45,268 bases of DNA from Marivivens sp. (GTDB lineage Bacteria; Pseudomonadota; Alphaproteobacteria; Rhodobacterales; Rhodobacteraceae), in NCBI GenBank assembly GCA_030827165.1, contig JAURFB010000012.1:1-45268 (forward strand). Reading direction: 5' to 3'. Below are positions 9,750 through 18,619 of the stretch, in pieces. The translations under genes were made by a program, and so were the position numbers. The stretch's first letter is position 1; the number at the start of each line of letters is the position of its first letter. The notes beneath the pieces were generated by a model, which was not told where the DNA came from, made no database searches, and was given only the letters and a program-made list of their open reading frames with translations.

Positions 9750-10691
9750 CTAGTCGCAGATTTCCGGTATATCGGAAAACTGGCCCAGAACCGAAAGATA
9801 CAAGGCAGGGCCAGCCTCGAACCCGCCGCCCAGCGGATCGATCGTCACCACCCACCCACGGCCCTTGTCCATCACCGCTTCAACCAGCCCCGGATTGAAC
9901 TGCGGCTCGGCCAGGATACAGCTCACCCCCAGTTCGGACACCACATCCCGAAGCTGGGCAAGCCGGGCAGGCCCAAGTTCGACCGCGTGGCCCGACTCGA
10001 TCGCACCGACGCCGACAAGACCCAGCCACGCTTCGGCATATTGGAAGGCATCGTGATAGGCGAGATAGGGGCGCGGGGCGGCACCCATCTGCGCCGAAAT
10101 CCTGGCCACTTGCCCGGCAATTTCCTCGGCACCGGCCAAAGCATTCGAGACGTATGCCTCGGCGTTTTCAGGATCGAGCGCCGACAGGGCGCGAGCGATC
10201 GCTTCAAGCCAGAGCTGCCCGTTCTCGGGATCGAGCCACAGATGCGGGTCAATGCTCGATTCCTCACGGTGATCTTCGTGTTCGTCATGAACGTCATGAT
10301 CGTCATGCTCGTCGCCCTCTTCCGGGCCATGCTCGCCAAAGGCCCCACCCTCGCGGATTGGCAAGGCGGTGAGCCGGCCATCGTCCGACAAGACTAGCCG
10401 GGCGGCGGCTGGTGCGAGGACCTCGAGTGGGGCCTCGAGCCAAGGCGTCAGACCCGGCCCGACCCAGATAACCAGACTTGCATCCGAAAGCAGCCGCGCC
10501 TCGGAGGGGCGCAGGGCGTGATCGTGTGGCGAGGCTCCCGCCGGAAGGAGCACCTCGGGCGAGCCGACACCTTGCATCACCCGCGCGACAAGAGAGTGTA
10601 CCGGCGCGATGTCGGTCACGACTCGGGGTGCCTGGGCCTGGGCCGTGCCGGCAGCCAGGGCAAAAGACATTGCAGCAAGGGAACGGATCAT
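9750..10691 (-). CDS. znuA: Periplasmic zinc-binding protein ZnuA
   Basis: 313 residues. High-affinity zinc receptor of the ZnuABC importer. The ATG at 10691 starts a signal peptide (MIRSLAAMSFALAAGTAQAQA) and has GAGAGG upstream; an in-frame ATG eight codons earlier is possible. Metal ligands characteristic of cluster A-I binding proteins are visible: His in ASPHDHALRPS (about 56-58), in DPHLWLDP (about 152) and in AYHDAFQY (about 212). Between the first two lies a His/Asp/Glu-rich loop (about residues 125-150, rich in EHDDHD patterns), which marks zinc rather than manganese specificity. It is divergent from zur-znuCB across a Zur box, so it should be repressed when zinc is plentiful. Confidence 0.95.
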   Translation of the reverse strand: MIRSLAAMSFALAAGTAQAQAPRVVTDIAPVHSLVARVMQGVGSPEVLLPAGASPHDHALRPSEARLLSDASLVIWVGPGLTPWLEAPLEVLAPAAARLVLSDDGRLTALPIREGGAFGEHGPEEGDEHDDHDVHDEHEDHREESSIDPHLWLDPENGQLWLEAIARALSALDPENAEAYVSNALAGAEEIAGQVARISAQMGAAPRPYLAYHDAFQYAEAWLGLVGVGAIESGHAVELGPARLAQLRDVVSELGVSCILAEPQFNPGLVEAVMDKGRGWVVTIDPLGGGFEAGPALYLSVLGQFSDIPEICD

Positions 10692-10732
10692 CGGGGCCTC
10701 TCGATTCTGAAACACGCCGCTTGCTAGGAGAA

Positions 10733-10744
10733 ATGTTATAACAT
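10733..10744. promoter_or_regulatory. Zur box between znuA and zur
   Basis: Perfect 12-bp palindrome ATGTTATAACAT, with partial symmetry extending outward (GAA...ATC). It matches the GTTATAAC-cored Zur operators known from alphaproteobacteria and lies centrally between divergent znuA and zur. One site could control both transcripts. Confidence 0.85.
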
Positions 10745-10771
10745 ATCAATAGCTGATCTACAGAGGCAACC

Positions 10772-11254
10772 ATGACCGCCAGCGGATTCCAGAAACACGA
10801 TCATTTCGCCTGCATCGCCAAAAGCCTTGCGGCGGTTGATACCTGTTGCGGCTCAAAAGGGCTCAGGCTAACGCCCGTGCGGCGGCGGGTCTTGGAGATC
10901 CTGCTTGCCCAGCACAGGGCCATGGGCGCCTATGATATTCTTGAGATTCTCAGCGCCGAGGGCCTCGGCTCGCAACCGCCTGTCGTGTATCGGGCGCTCG
11001 AATTCCTCGTGAACAACGGCTTTGCCCATCGGATCGAAGGCTTGAACGCCTTTGTCGCCTGTAGCCTCCCAGGCCAGAGCCATGCGCCGGCTTTCCTGAT
11101 CTGCCGCTCCTGCGAAGCGGTGTCCGAAGCGACCTCGGACCCGACACGTGGCACGCTTGGCGCAGCAGCCTCGACGGCAGGTTTTGTCATCGAGAATACG
11201 GTCGTCGAGGCGCGCGGCCTATGCCCCCGCTGCGCGGCGGAGGCGCAGACATGA
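10772..11254 (+). CDS. zur: Zinc uptake regulator Zur (Fur family)
   Basis: 160 residues. Zinc-dependent repressor: an N-terminal winged helix (about 30-90, with LTPVRRRVLEILL and PPVVYRALEFL) and a C-terminal dimerisation domain. The structural zinc site is made by two CxxC motifs, Cys111/Cys114 (CRSC) and Cys151/Cys154 (CPRC). An extra pair, Cys25-Cys26, lies near the N terminus and is typical of several Zur proteins. The stop codon overlaps the znuC start (ATGA), so regulator and importer are translationally linked and autoregulated through the Zur box. Confidence 0.93.
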   Translation: MTASGFQKHDHFACIAKSLAAVDTCCGSKGLRLTPVRRRVLEILLAQHRAMGAYDILEILSAEGLGSQPPVVYRALEFLVNNGFAHRIEGLNAFVACSLPGQSHAPAFLICRSCEAVSEATSDPTRGTLGAAASTAGFVIENTVVEARGLCPRCAAEAQT

Positions 11255-12000
11255 GGCTGATCACCGCCAAGGGGCTTGCGGTCCGCCATGTCGGCCACGT
11301 CGCCCTGCATGACGTCGATTTTCACATTGATCGCGGCGAGATCATTACCATCGTTGGCCCGAACGGCTCGGGCAAGACGACCCTCCTTCGGGCGCTGATC
11401 GGCGCGATCAAACCGTCGGAAGGAACAGTCGAGCGCCTGGTTGGCCTCAAGATCGGCTATGTGCCGCAGAAGCTCCATATCGAGCCGACCCTGCCGATTA
11501 CGGTCGAGCGCTTTCTTTCGCTCCCGCACAAGGTGAGTGCCGCACAATGCCAGACCGCGCTTGAGAGGGCCGGTGTCCCGAACCTCGGGCGACGACAAAT
11601 GACAAGCTTGTCGGGCGGCCAGTTTCAGCGCGTTCTCTTGGCCCGCGCCATCCTTGGCGAGCCGGACCTCCTGATCCTCGATGAAGCAACCCAAGGCCTC
11701 GATCAACCGGGTTCGGCAGCTTTCTATCGCCAAATCGAAGCGATCCGCCGCGACATGGGTTGTGCTGTGCTACTGGTCAGCCACGAGTTGCACGTCGTAA
11801 TGAGCGCCTCGGACCGCGTCGTTTGCCTCAACGGCCATGTCTGTTGTCATGGTGCGCCCGATGTCGTCGCCTCGGCCCCCGAATATCGCGCCCTCTTCGG
11901 CAGCGGGACCGGCGGCGCCCTCGCGCTCTACCGCCACGATCACCATCACGTCCACGATCACGACCACCCGCATCCGCATACCCACGAAGGGGCCGACTGA
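11251..12000 (+). CDS. znuC: Zinc ABC transporter ATPase ZnuC
   Basis: 249 residues. Cytoplasmic ATPase of the zinc importer. Walker A GPNGSGKT at residues 36-43, signature LSGGQ, Walker B LLILDEAT, and the switch His in VSHEL are all present. The C-terminal 20 residues are strongly histidine-rich (HDHHHVHDHDH and HPHTH patterns), a possible zinc-binding tail seen in some ZnuC proteins. The ATG at 11251 overlaps the zur stop; an upstream in-frame ATG at 11221 lies inside zur and is less likely. Confidence 0.95.
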   Translation: MRLITAKGLAVRHVGHVALHDVDFHIDRGEIITIVGPNGSGKTTLLRALIGAIKPSEGTVERLVGLKIGYVPQKLHIEPTLPITVERFLSLPHKVSAAQCQTALERAGVPNLGRRQMTSLSGGQFQRVLLARAILGEPDLLILDEATQGLDQPGSAAFYRQIEAIRRDMGCAVLLVSHELHVVMSASDRVVCLNGHVCCHGAPDVVASAPEYRALFGSGTGGALALYRHDHHHVHDHDHPHPHTHEGAD

Positions 12001-12797
12001 TGCTTGATGATTTCCTCGTCAGGGCGGCGCTCGCGGGCCTCGGCGTCGGTCTTGCCGCCGGACCTCTGGGCTGTTTCGTCGTCTGGCGGCGCATGGCCTA
12101 CTTCGGCGATGCCACAGCCCATGCCGCGATCCTTGGCGTGGCGCTGGCCTTGTCGTTCAATGTTTCGGTCTTCGCCGGAGTTCTGATCGTCTCCGTCCTT
12201 GTCGCGGCTCTTGTTTCCAGCCTTTCGGGGCGGGATCTGGGGATTGATACCGTCCTTGGCGTTCTGGCCCATTCCGCCCTCGCGGTCGGCCTTGTGGCTG
12301 TGTCATTCCTCGATGGCGTTCGGGTGGACCTGATGGCCTATCTCTTTGGCGACATTCTGGCCGTCAGCAAGGTCGATGTGCTGTTGGTCTGGCTCGGCGG
12401 GGTCGGAGTGATCGGGATTCTCTGGTGGCGCTGGTCGGCCCTACTGATCGCAACCCTAAGCCCCGATCTGGCGCAGGCCGGCGGCGTCCGGCCAGAGCGC
12501 GAACAACTCGTCCTGACACTGGCGCTCGCCATTGTCGTGGCCGTGGCGATCAAGGTTGTGGGTGCGCTTCTGATCGCGGCATTGTTGATCATTCCGGCCG
12601 CCGCGGCCCGCCCATTGGCGCAGACCCCCGGCACGATGGCTTTGATGGCCTCTGCCATTGGAGGGCTTTCTTCGCTTGCCGGGCTTGGAGCGGCCTGGCG
12701 ATTTGACACGCCTGCCGGGCCGACAATCGTCTGTGCCGCGGCCCTGATCTTTGCCGTCTCTGCCGCGATTGGAATGATGCGGCGCCGCCTCGGATAG
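12000..12797 (+). CDS. znuB: Zinc ABC transporter permease ZnuB
   Basis: 265 residues, all-helical membrane protein of the ABC-3 family with about eight membrane segments. The start overlaps the znuC stop by one base (TGATG). Family features: the N-terminal [41 protein letters not shown] segment (residues 3-43, quoted only to locate the conserved GDA-x-AHA loop) and the later [17 protein letters not shown] stretch. It forms the pore with ZnuC as motor and ZnuA as receptor. The operon ends here; 82 bases follow before aroQ. Confidence 0.95.
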   Translation: MLDDFLVRAALAGLGVGLAAGPLGCFVVWRRMAYFGDATAHAAILGVALALSFNVSVFAGVLIVSVLVAALVSSLSGRDLGIDTVLGVLAHSALAVGLVAVSFLDGVRVDLMAYLFGDILAVSKVDVLLVWLGGVGVIGILWWRWSALLIATLSPDLAQAGGVRPEREQLVLTLALAIVVAVAIKVVGALLIAALLIIPAAAARPLAQTPGTMALMASAIGGLSSLAGLGAAWRFDTPAGPTIVCAAALIFAVSAAIGMMRRRLG

Positions 12798-12879
12798 CGG
12801 CAAAGCGGCCACGCAGTCTCCAAATCAGTTGCATCGCAAGCGGCCATCCGCAATCAAGAGGCAGGAAACGGAGCCTGCA

Positions 12880-13317
12880 ATGCCCAAACTCATTTCGATC
12901 CTGAATGGTCCCAACCTCAATCTCCTCGGCAAACGCCAGCCCGAGATCTACGGCAGCGAAACACTTGCGGATGTGGAAAAGGCCTGCGCCAATCTGGCCT
13001 CAGAGCTTGGCCTCAAGGCCGAGCTTCATCAATCGAACTATGAAGGTGGCCTGGTCGAGTTGATTCACACGGCACGCGAGACTTCGGCAGGCATCATCAT
13101 CAACCCCGCCGCCTATACGCATACCTCCGTCGCCATTCTCGACGCGCTCAATGCCTTTGAAGGGCCCGTGATCGAGGTGCATATCTCGAATGTGCACAAG
13201 CGCGAGAGCTTCCGGCACAATTCCTATGTCTCGCTGCGGGCCGATGGCGTGATCGCCGGGCTTGGCACCGAAGGCTACCTCCTCGCGCTGCGGCGCATGA
13301 AAACACTCGTAGGATAA
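12880..13317 (+). CDS. aroQ: 3-Dehydroquinate dehydratase, type II
   Basis: 145 residues. Converts 3-dehydroquinate to 3-dehydroshikimate in the shikimate pathway; cytoplasmic dodecamer. The type II signature is clear: [19 protein letters not shown], with catalytic Arg19 and Tyr24, then [21 protein letters not shown] and [15 protein letters not shown] carrying the active-site Asn and His residues. The start at 12880 follows a GGAG motif. It is followed after 2 bases by the aldolase gene, so both are probably one transcript. Confidence 0.96.
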   Translation: MPKLISILNGPNLNLLGKRQPEIYGSETLADVEKACANLASELGLKAELHQSNYEGGLVELIHTARETSAGIIINPAAYTHTSVAILDALNAFEGPVIEVHISNVHKRESFRHNSYVSLRADGVIAGLGTEGYLLALRRMKTLVG

Positions 13318-13319
13318 TC

Positions 13320-14090
13320 ATGGATCTCCCTCGTAACCGTTTCAAGGCGGCACTGGCCGAAGGGCGCCAGCAGATCGGCCTGTGGAACAGCATCGGCGGC
13401 GCGTCGGTGCCCGAGGCGCTGGCGGGCGTCGGCTTTGACTGGATCGTAATCGACACCGAACATTCACCAACCGACGTGCCGGACGTTCTGCGCTCGCTTC
13501 AGGCAATGGCGGCCTATCCCGACACAAACCCGGTCGTGCGCCCCGCCTTCAACGATATTGTCCTGATCAAGCGTATCCTCGATTTCGGCGCACAGACATT
13601 GCTGATCCCCTACGTCCAAACCCGGGAAGAGGCCGAGGCGGCGGTGAAAGCCGTGCGTTATCCACCGCACGGGCTTCGCGGCGTCGCAGGGGCGACCCGC
13701 GCCAGCGGCTATTCGCGAATCAAGGATTATTTCGCCCGCGCCAATGACGAGATTTGTCTTTTGGTTCAGGTCGAAACCATCGAGGCCATGGGACGACTTG
13801 AAGAGATCGCCTCTGTCGAGGGTGTGAACGGTGTTTTCATCGGCCCTGCCGATCTGGCCGCGTCGATGGGTTTTCCGGGGCAACCCACCCATCCCGAGGT
13901 TCGCGCCCAGATCGACAATGCGATCGACCGGCTCAAGACGATCGGTGTTCCCTCCGGCATCCTGACGATGGACCGAGCCCATGCGCAGCATTGCATTGCA
14001 CGCGGCACGACCTTTACCGCCGTTGGGCTGGATCTGTCGATGATGCTTGGCGCTGCAAAAGAGCTCGCAGGCGCATTCGGGCGCGGTTAG
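13320..14090 (+). CDS. HpcH/HpaI-family class II aldolase
   Basis: 256 residues. Metal-dependent pyruvate-type aldolase that cleaves 4-hydroxy-2-oxo acids (4-hydroxy-2-oxoheptanedioate and related compounds). The active-site His48 (DTEHSPTD) and Arg74 (VVRPAF) line up with His45 and Arg70 of E. coli HpaI, and the metal-binding Glu and Asp are in VQVETIEAM and FIGPADLAASMG. No other hydroxyphenylacetate genes are nearby, so the physiological substrate is uncertain; it may be a general 2-keto-3-deoxy acid aldolase. Its stop codon overlaps the convergent cueR stop by two bases. Confidence 0.9.
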   Translation: MDLPRNRFKAALAEGRQQIGLWNSIGGASVPEALAGVGFDWIVIDTEHSPTDVPDVLRSLQAMAAYPDTNPVVRPAFNDIVLIKRILDFGAQTLLIPYVQTREEAEAAVKAVRYPPHGLRGVAGATRASGYSRIKDYFARANDEICLLVQVETIEAMGRLEEIASVEGVNGVFIGPADLAASMGFPGQPTHPEVRAQIDNAIDRLKTIGVPSGILTMDRAHAQHCIARGTTFTAVGLDLSMMLGAAKELAGAFGRG

Positions 14091-14476
14091 GCGCCGTCAG
14101 AAAGCTCTTTCAGGATCGGGCAATTGGGTCGGTGATCGCCGGCGCAAGCATGGACGAGGCCCTTGAGCGTATCCCGCATATCGCTGAGGGCCGCTATCTT
14201 GCGCTCGATCTCGTCAAGGTGGCCGATGGCGATCTGGCGGACATCGGCGCTGGCCCGATCTTCGTCCTCGTAAAGCGCCAAAAGGTCGCGACATTCCTCG
14301 ATGGAAAAACCGAGCGCCCTTGCCCGCCCGACAAAGCCGAGCTTGTGCATATCGGTTTCGCGGAAGCGCCTATAGCCGTTTTCGCCACGCTGGGGCATGA
14401 CAAGGCCGATATCCTCGTAATAGCGGATGGTCTTGGTCGACAGGCCCGTCCGCGATGCAACGTCACCAATATTCAT
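14087..14476 (-). CDS. cueR: Copper-responsive MerR-type regulator CueR
   Basis: 129 residues. MerR-family activator with the N-terminal winged helix (MNIGDVASRTGLSTKTIRYY), a dimer helix, and a C-terminal metal loop with Cys111 and Cys119 (HACAGDHRPNCPI), equivalent to the Cu(I)-binding Cys112 and Cys120 of E. coli CueR. The ATG at 14476 overlaps the copA stop (ATGA), so it is co-transcribed downstream of its target, which gives positive feedback. A CueR dyad lies upstream of copA. Confidence 0.94.
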   Translation of the reverse strand: MNIGDVASRTGLSTKTIRYYEDIGLVMPQRGENGYRRFRETDMHKLGFVGRARALGFSIEECRDLLALYEDEDRASADVRQIAIGHLDEIERKIAALSDMRDTLKGLVHACAGDHRPNCPILKELSDGA

Positions 14477-16944
14477 GCCGCCTCCCCGCCGCCGCGCTCG
14501 ACGACCGAGGGCACCCAGCGCAGGCGCAGGGCGTTGCTGACCACAAGGACGGAAGAAAGCGCCATTGCTCCTGCCGCAATCGCGGGCGACAGCATCAGAC
14601 CCCAAAGCGGATACAACGCCCCCGCCGCGAGCGGCACCAGAAGGATGTTATAGCCGAAGGCCCAGCCCAGGTTCTGGCGGATATTGCCCATGGTCTTGCG
14701 GCTGATTTCGATGGCGTTGACAACGCCCGAGGGATCGCCGGACATCAGGACGACATGGGCGCTTTCCACGGCGACATCCGTGCCGGTGCCGATCGCAACC
14801 CCCACATCCGCGGATGCCAGCGCCGGTGCGTCATTGATGCCGTCGCCGACAAAGGCCACGCGGCCCTTCTCTTGCAGCGCACGGACCGCGGCGACCTTGC
14901 CCTCGGGCAGAACCTCGGCCTGCACATCGTCAATACCCAACTCCGCGGCAATAGCAGCGGCGGTCTTGACTGTATCGCCGGTGATCATCGCAACACGCAA
15001 TCCGCGATCATGTAGGGCGCGAATGGTGGCGGCGGCAGTTGGCTTGACCTTGTCGGCCACAGCAAGGATGCCCGCAGGTTTACCGTCAACGGCAACGAGG
15101 ATCGGGGTGCGGCCCTTTTGCGAGAGGCGATCGGCGGCGGCCGCAAATTCAGCGGTCTCGATCCCCTCCCTTGTCATCAGGCGAAGCGCGCCGACAAGAA
15201 CGGTCTTTCCTTCCACAGCCGCGCTCAGGCCATAGCCGGGGATCGCGGCAAAGCCCGCGGCCGGCGGGATGGCAAGGTCCTTGCCCTTGGCGGCAACCAC
15301 AATGGCGCGACCCAGAGGATGTTCGGACAACGCCTCGACAGCCGCAGTCGCGACCAAGAGATCGTCGGCCGCCCAGCCGTTTAGCGGCTCAAGGTCGGTC
15401 AGCTCGGGCTTGCCTTCGGTCAACGTTCCCGTCTTGTCGAAGGCCACGACCTCGACGCCTTGAAGCGCCTGCAACGCATCGCCTTGCCGGAACAGCACGC
15501 CAAGCTCCGCCGCGCGTCCGGTGCCGACCATGATAGAAGTCGGCGTCGCGAGGCCCATGGCGCAGGGGCAAGCGATGATGAGAACGGCGACGCCCGCCAC
15601 CAGCGCATATTGCAGCCTCGGATCAGGGCCGAAAACGAGCCATGTGAGGATTGTCAGCGTCGCAACCGCCATCACGATCGGAACGAAAACACTGGTGATC
15701 TTGTTGACGAGATCCTGCACTGGAAGGCGAGCGCCCTGCGCTTCCTCGACCATAGAAATGATCCGGCTCAACATGGTTTCGGCGCCGACCGCCGTTGCCC
15801 GCATCTTGAGCGCGCCGTTTCCGTTGACGGTCCCCGCGACAAGGGCCGCGCCCTTGGCTTTCGCGACAGGCACCGGCTCGCCGGTGATCATGCTTTCGTC
15901 GACCCAGCTTGAGCCTTCACGCACAACACCATCAACGGCGATCCGCTCTCCGGGCCGCACCATCAGGATATCGCCGCGCTGAACCTCATCGACCGACACG
16001 TCAATCTCCTGCCCCTCGCGGATCACGCGGGCGGTGGAAGGCCGAAGCCCCAAAAGCCGCTTGATCGCCGCTCCGGTCTGGCCCTTGGCGCGGGCTTCAA
16101 GCCAGCGGCCGACCAGGATCAGCGTGACGATCACCGCCGCCGCTTCAAAATAGACGGCGCGGGTGCCTTCGGGCATCAGGCCCGGCGCGAAAAGCGCGGT
16201 GGCCGAATAGAGCCACGCGGCGGATGTGCCGAGCACCACGAGCGAATTCATATCGGGCGCCCAGCGCAGAAGAGCGGGGATGCCCTTTTCAAAGAACTGT
16301 CGGCCTGGGAAAGCCAGAACTATGGTGGCCAGCACGAACTGAATCAGCCAGCTTGCCTGCATCCCGATCGTGCGGTGAATGAGATCGTGGATTGTCGGAA
16401 AAACGTGCCCGCCCATTTCGAGGACAAAAACCGGAAGCGTGAGCGCCGCCGCAACAAGCACCCGCCCCTGCAATTTGGTCGCCTCTTCGGCGTTGCGGTC
16501 GGTTGGACGTTCGCCCTGAACAAGGACCTTCGCCTCATAACCTGATCCCCGGATCGCCTCGATCAGCACCGCGGGATCGGAAATAAGGGCCGTGGCCGAT
16601 GCAGTATTCTCGGCGAGATTGACGTTGGCCGAGATCACCCCCGGCACCTCGAGCAAAGCTTCCTCGACCCGATTGACGCAAGAGGCGCAGGACATCCCCT
16701 CAACATCGAAGCGGTGCCGCGTTGGAACCGCCGGATAACCCGCCGCCTGTAGCGCCCCGGCGATTGCTTTTGCTGTGCCCGGCCCCGCCTTGGAATCGAG
16801 TGTGACGCGGCCGCCATGGGTGGCAAGATTGACCTCGGCCTTCTCGACACCGCCGACCGAGGCGATCGCCTTTTCCGCCCGGCCCACGCAGCCAGCGCAG
16901 GTCATTCCATCGATCTCGAAACTCAGGGCATCGTGCTTGGTCAT
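14473..16944 (-). CDS. copA: Cu(I)-exporting P1B-type ATPase CopA
   Basis: 823 residues. Exports Cu(I) from the cytoplasm. Two N-terminal heavy-metal-binding domains with CxxC motifs: GMTCAGC (Cys16/Cys19) and GMSCASC (Cys86/Cys89). The transmembrane metal motif is CPC in IACPCAMGLATP; the phosphorylation site is DKTGTLTEG, the phosphatase motif is TGEP, the SEHPLG motif sits in the nucleotide domain, and GDGINDAPAL forms the hinge. The ATG at 16944 has GAAAGGA upstream and is preferred over an in-frame ATG at 16968. cueR follows in the same operon. Confidence 0.96.
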   Translation of the reverse strand: MTKHDALSFEIDGMTCAGCVGRAEKAIASVGGVEKAEVNLATHGGRVTLDSKAGPGTAKAIAGALQAAGYPAVPTRHRFDVEGMSCASCVNRVEEALLEVPGVISANVNLAENTASATALISDPAVLIEAIRGSGYEAKVLVQGERPTDRNAEEATKLQGRVLVAAALTLPVFVLEMGGHVFPTIHDLIHRTIGMQASWLIQFVLATIVLAFPGRQFFEKGIPALLRWAPDMNSLVVLGTSAAWLYSATALFAPGLMPEGTRAVYFEAAAVIVTLILVGRWLEARAKGQTGAAIKRLLGLRPSTARVIREGQEIDVSVDEVQRGDILMVRPGERIAVDGVVREGSSWVDESMITGEPVPVAKAKGAALVAGTVNGNGALKMRATAVGAETMLSRIISMVEEAQGARLPVQDLVNKITSVFVPIVMAVATLTILTWLVFGPDPRLQYALVAGVAVLIIACPCAMGLATPTSIMVGTGRAAELGVLFRQGDALQALQGVEVVAFDKTGTLTEGKPELTDLEPLNGWAADDLLVATAAVEALSEHPLGRAIVVAAKGKDLAIPPAAGFAAIPGYGLSAAVEGKTVLVGALRLMTREGIETAEFAAAADRLSQKGRTPILVAVDGKPAGILAVADKVKPTAAATIRALHDRGLRVAMITGDTVKTAAAIAAELGIDDVQAEVLPEGKVAAVRALQEKGRVAFVGDGINDAPALASADVGVAIGTGTDVAVESAHVVLMSGDPSGVVNAIEISRKTMGNIRQNLGWAFGYNILLVPLAAGALYPLWGLMLSPAIAAGAMALSSVLVVSNALRLRWVPSVVERGGGEAA

Positions 16945-16978
16945 GGCTGATCCTTTCAAACCTGACACAACAGCTAAG

Positions 16979-17001
16979 CCTTCCAGTCACTGGAAGGTCA
17001 A
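16979..17001 (-). promoter_or_regulatory. CueR-type operator-promoter of copA
   Basis: Perfect 9-bp dyad CCTTCCAGT / ACTGGAAGG around one base (16979-16997), directly downstream of a -35 TTGACC on the minus strand (17001-16996). This reproduces the TTGACCTTCC...GGAAGG layout of CueR promoters. A -10-like TTAGCT follows after an 18-base spacer, within the long-spacer range used by MerR regulators. Confidence 0.88.
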
Positions 17002-17047
17002 GGGCAGCCGCGTCACTTTTTCGGCACGGTCGATCTGTCACCCAAAA

Positions 17048-17080
17048 CTGGACCTATTCATCACACCCGACTGGCCATAA
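17048..17080 (+). promoter_or_regulatory. Putative TauR direct repeats upstream of tpa
   Basis: Two direct repeats, CTGGACCTAT at 17048-17057 and CTGGCCATAA at 17071-17080, starting 23 bases apart. From memory, the TauR site of Rhodobacter capsulatus consists of CTGGACYTAA-type direct repeats. A looser third copy, CTGGCCTCAG, is at 17106-17115. The pair is centred about 115 bases upstream of the tpa start. The same 23-base spacing recurs before xsc. Confidence 0.65.
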
Positions 17081-17180
17081 CGCCAAACCTTGCACCGGCG
17101 GCAAACTGGCCTCAGAAAACCTCCGTCGGCCGCCGGATTCGCCCGGTTGGCATTCTTGCGTTCCCCAGGAAGGAAACCCA

Positions 17181-18563
17181 ATGGACACTCACAGCCTCTC
17201 CAACGATCCCCGCGCGGTGATCGAGGCCGACCGCGCCCACGTCTGGCACCACCTCGTTCAGCACAAGCAATTCGAACGGATCGACCCGCGCATCATGGTC
17301 GAGGGCAAGGGCCTTCGGATCTGGGACATCGCCGGCCGCGAATTCCTCGATGCGGTTTCGGGCGGCGTCTGGACGGTCAACGTTGGCTATGGCCGCGAAC
17401 GCATCGCCAATGCCGTGCGCGATCAGATCCTCAAGATGAACTTCTGGGGCGGCGCGTTCGGAACCGTTCCTTCGGCCCAGTTTGCCGAGCGTCTGATCGA
17501 GAAGATGCCGGGCATGGCACGTGTCTATTATGCCAACTCGGGTTCGGAGGCCAACGAGAAGGCCTTCAAGATGGTCCGACAGATCGCCCACAAGGTGCAC
17601 GGCGGCAAGAAGCGCAAGATCCTCTACCGCGACCGCGACTATCACGGCGGCACCATCGCCACCATGTCGGCCGGCGGCCAGCAAGAGCGCAACGCGATGT
17701 ATGGCCCGTTCGTGCCGGAATTCGTGATGGTGCCCCATTGCAGCGAATATCAGGCCCAGAAGGAACTGGCCGGCGACAATTATGGCGAGCTCGCCGCGCT
17801 CGAGATCGAAAAGGTAATCCTGCGCGAAGGCCCCGACACCATCGGCTCGCTCTGCCTCGAGCCGATCACCGCCGGCGGCGGCGCCATCACCCCGCCCAAG
17901 GGCTATTGGGAAAAGGTGCAGCAAATCTGCAAGAAGTACGACATCCTTTTGCACATCGACGAAGTTGTCTGCGGCATGGGCCGAACCGGCAAGTGGTTTG
18001 GCTATCAGCAATACGGCATCAAACCCGACATTGTGACCATGGCCAAAGGCGTCGCCTCGGGCTATGCAGCGATCTCCTGCTGCGTGACCACCGAAGCCGT
18101 GTTCGAGCAGTTCAAGGACGAGACCGATATCCTCGGCTATTTCCGCGATATCTCGACCTTTGGCGGCTGCACCGCCGGCCCCGCCGCGGCGCTTGAGAAC
18201 ATGGCAATCCTCGAGGAAGAAGACCTTCTGGGAAATTCCGAACGCATGGGCGAGCGCCTGATGGGCAACCTCAACGCTCTGATGGACAAACACAGCGCCA
18301 TCGGCTGTGTAAGGGGCAAGGGCCTCTTTGGCGGCGCCGAGCTTGTCAAGGACCGCGAGACCCGCGAGCCGATCGACGAAAAGGTCTGCGCGGCCATTGT
18401 AGGCGAGGTGAACAAGCAGGGCGTCATCATCGGCATGACAAACCGCTCAATTCCCGGCGCCAACAACACCCTCCTGTTCGCGCCGCCGCTGATCGCCAAG
18501 GCCAGCGATATCGACGAGATCACCGCTGCTGTCGATAGCGCACTGAAGACGGTTCTGGGCTAG
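17181..18563 (+). CDS. tpa: Taurine:pyruvate aminotransferase
   Basis: 460 residues. Class III PLP-dependent aminotransferase that converts taurine and pyruvate to sulfoacetaldehyde and alanine, the first step of taurine dissimilation. The PLP lysine is Lys289 in TMAKGVASGY; the cofactor aspartate is in HIDEVVCGMGRTG; ANSGSEANEKAF and RDRDYHGGT are the usual cofactor-phosphate and stacking segments. The overall sequence resembles Tpa rather than other omega-aminotransferases, and the assignment is strengthened by xsc, tauR and soeABC nearby. AGGAAGG-like sequence lies before the ATG. It is preceded by putative TauR repeats and followed by its own terminator. Confidence 0.92.
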   Translation: MDTHSLSNDPRAVIEADRAHVWHHLVQHKQFERIDPRIMVEGKGLRIWDIAGREFLDAVSGGVWTVNVGYGRERIANAVRDQILKMNFWGGAFGTVPSAQFAERLIEKMPGMARVYYANSGSEANEKAFKMVRQIAHKVHGGKKRKILYRDRDYHGGTIATMSAGGQQERNAMYGPFVPEFVMVPHCSEYQAQKELAGDNYGELAALEIEKVILREGPDTIGSLCLEPITAGGGAITPPKGYWEKVQQICKKYDILLHIDEVVCGMGRTGKWFGYQQYGIKPDIVTMAKGVASGYAAISCCVTTEAVFEQFKDETDILGYFRDISTFGGCTAGPAAALENMAILEEEDLLGNSERMGERLMGNLNALMDKHSAIGCVRGKGLFGGAELVKDRETREPIDEKVCAAIVGEVNKQGVIIGMTNRSIPGANNTLLFAPPLIAKASDIDEITAAVDSALKTVLG

Positions 18564-18579
18564 TCCACGAAAGACCCAT

Positions 18580-18606
18580 AGGCCCGGCCCTGTGCCGGGC
18601 CTTTTT
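18580..18606 (+). terminator. Rho-independent terminator after tpa
   Basis: Perfect 9-bp stem AGGCCCGGC (18580-18588) and complement (18594-18602), 5-base loop, then a run of T. It ends the tpa transcript, so tpa is probably monocistronic. Confidence 0.88.
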
Positions 18607-18619
18607 CATTGGAGCCGCC

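Noticed and set aside
17106-17115. Third CTGGCC copy before tpa as a full TauR site
   Set aside because: The last four bases do not fit the repeat and the spacing (35) breaks the 23-base phase, so it is mentioned but not counted.
17112-18293. Open frame of 393 codons antisense to tpa
   Set aside because: Shadow of the real aminotransferase gene; no ribosome-binding site and no family features.
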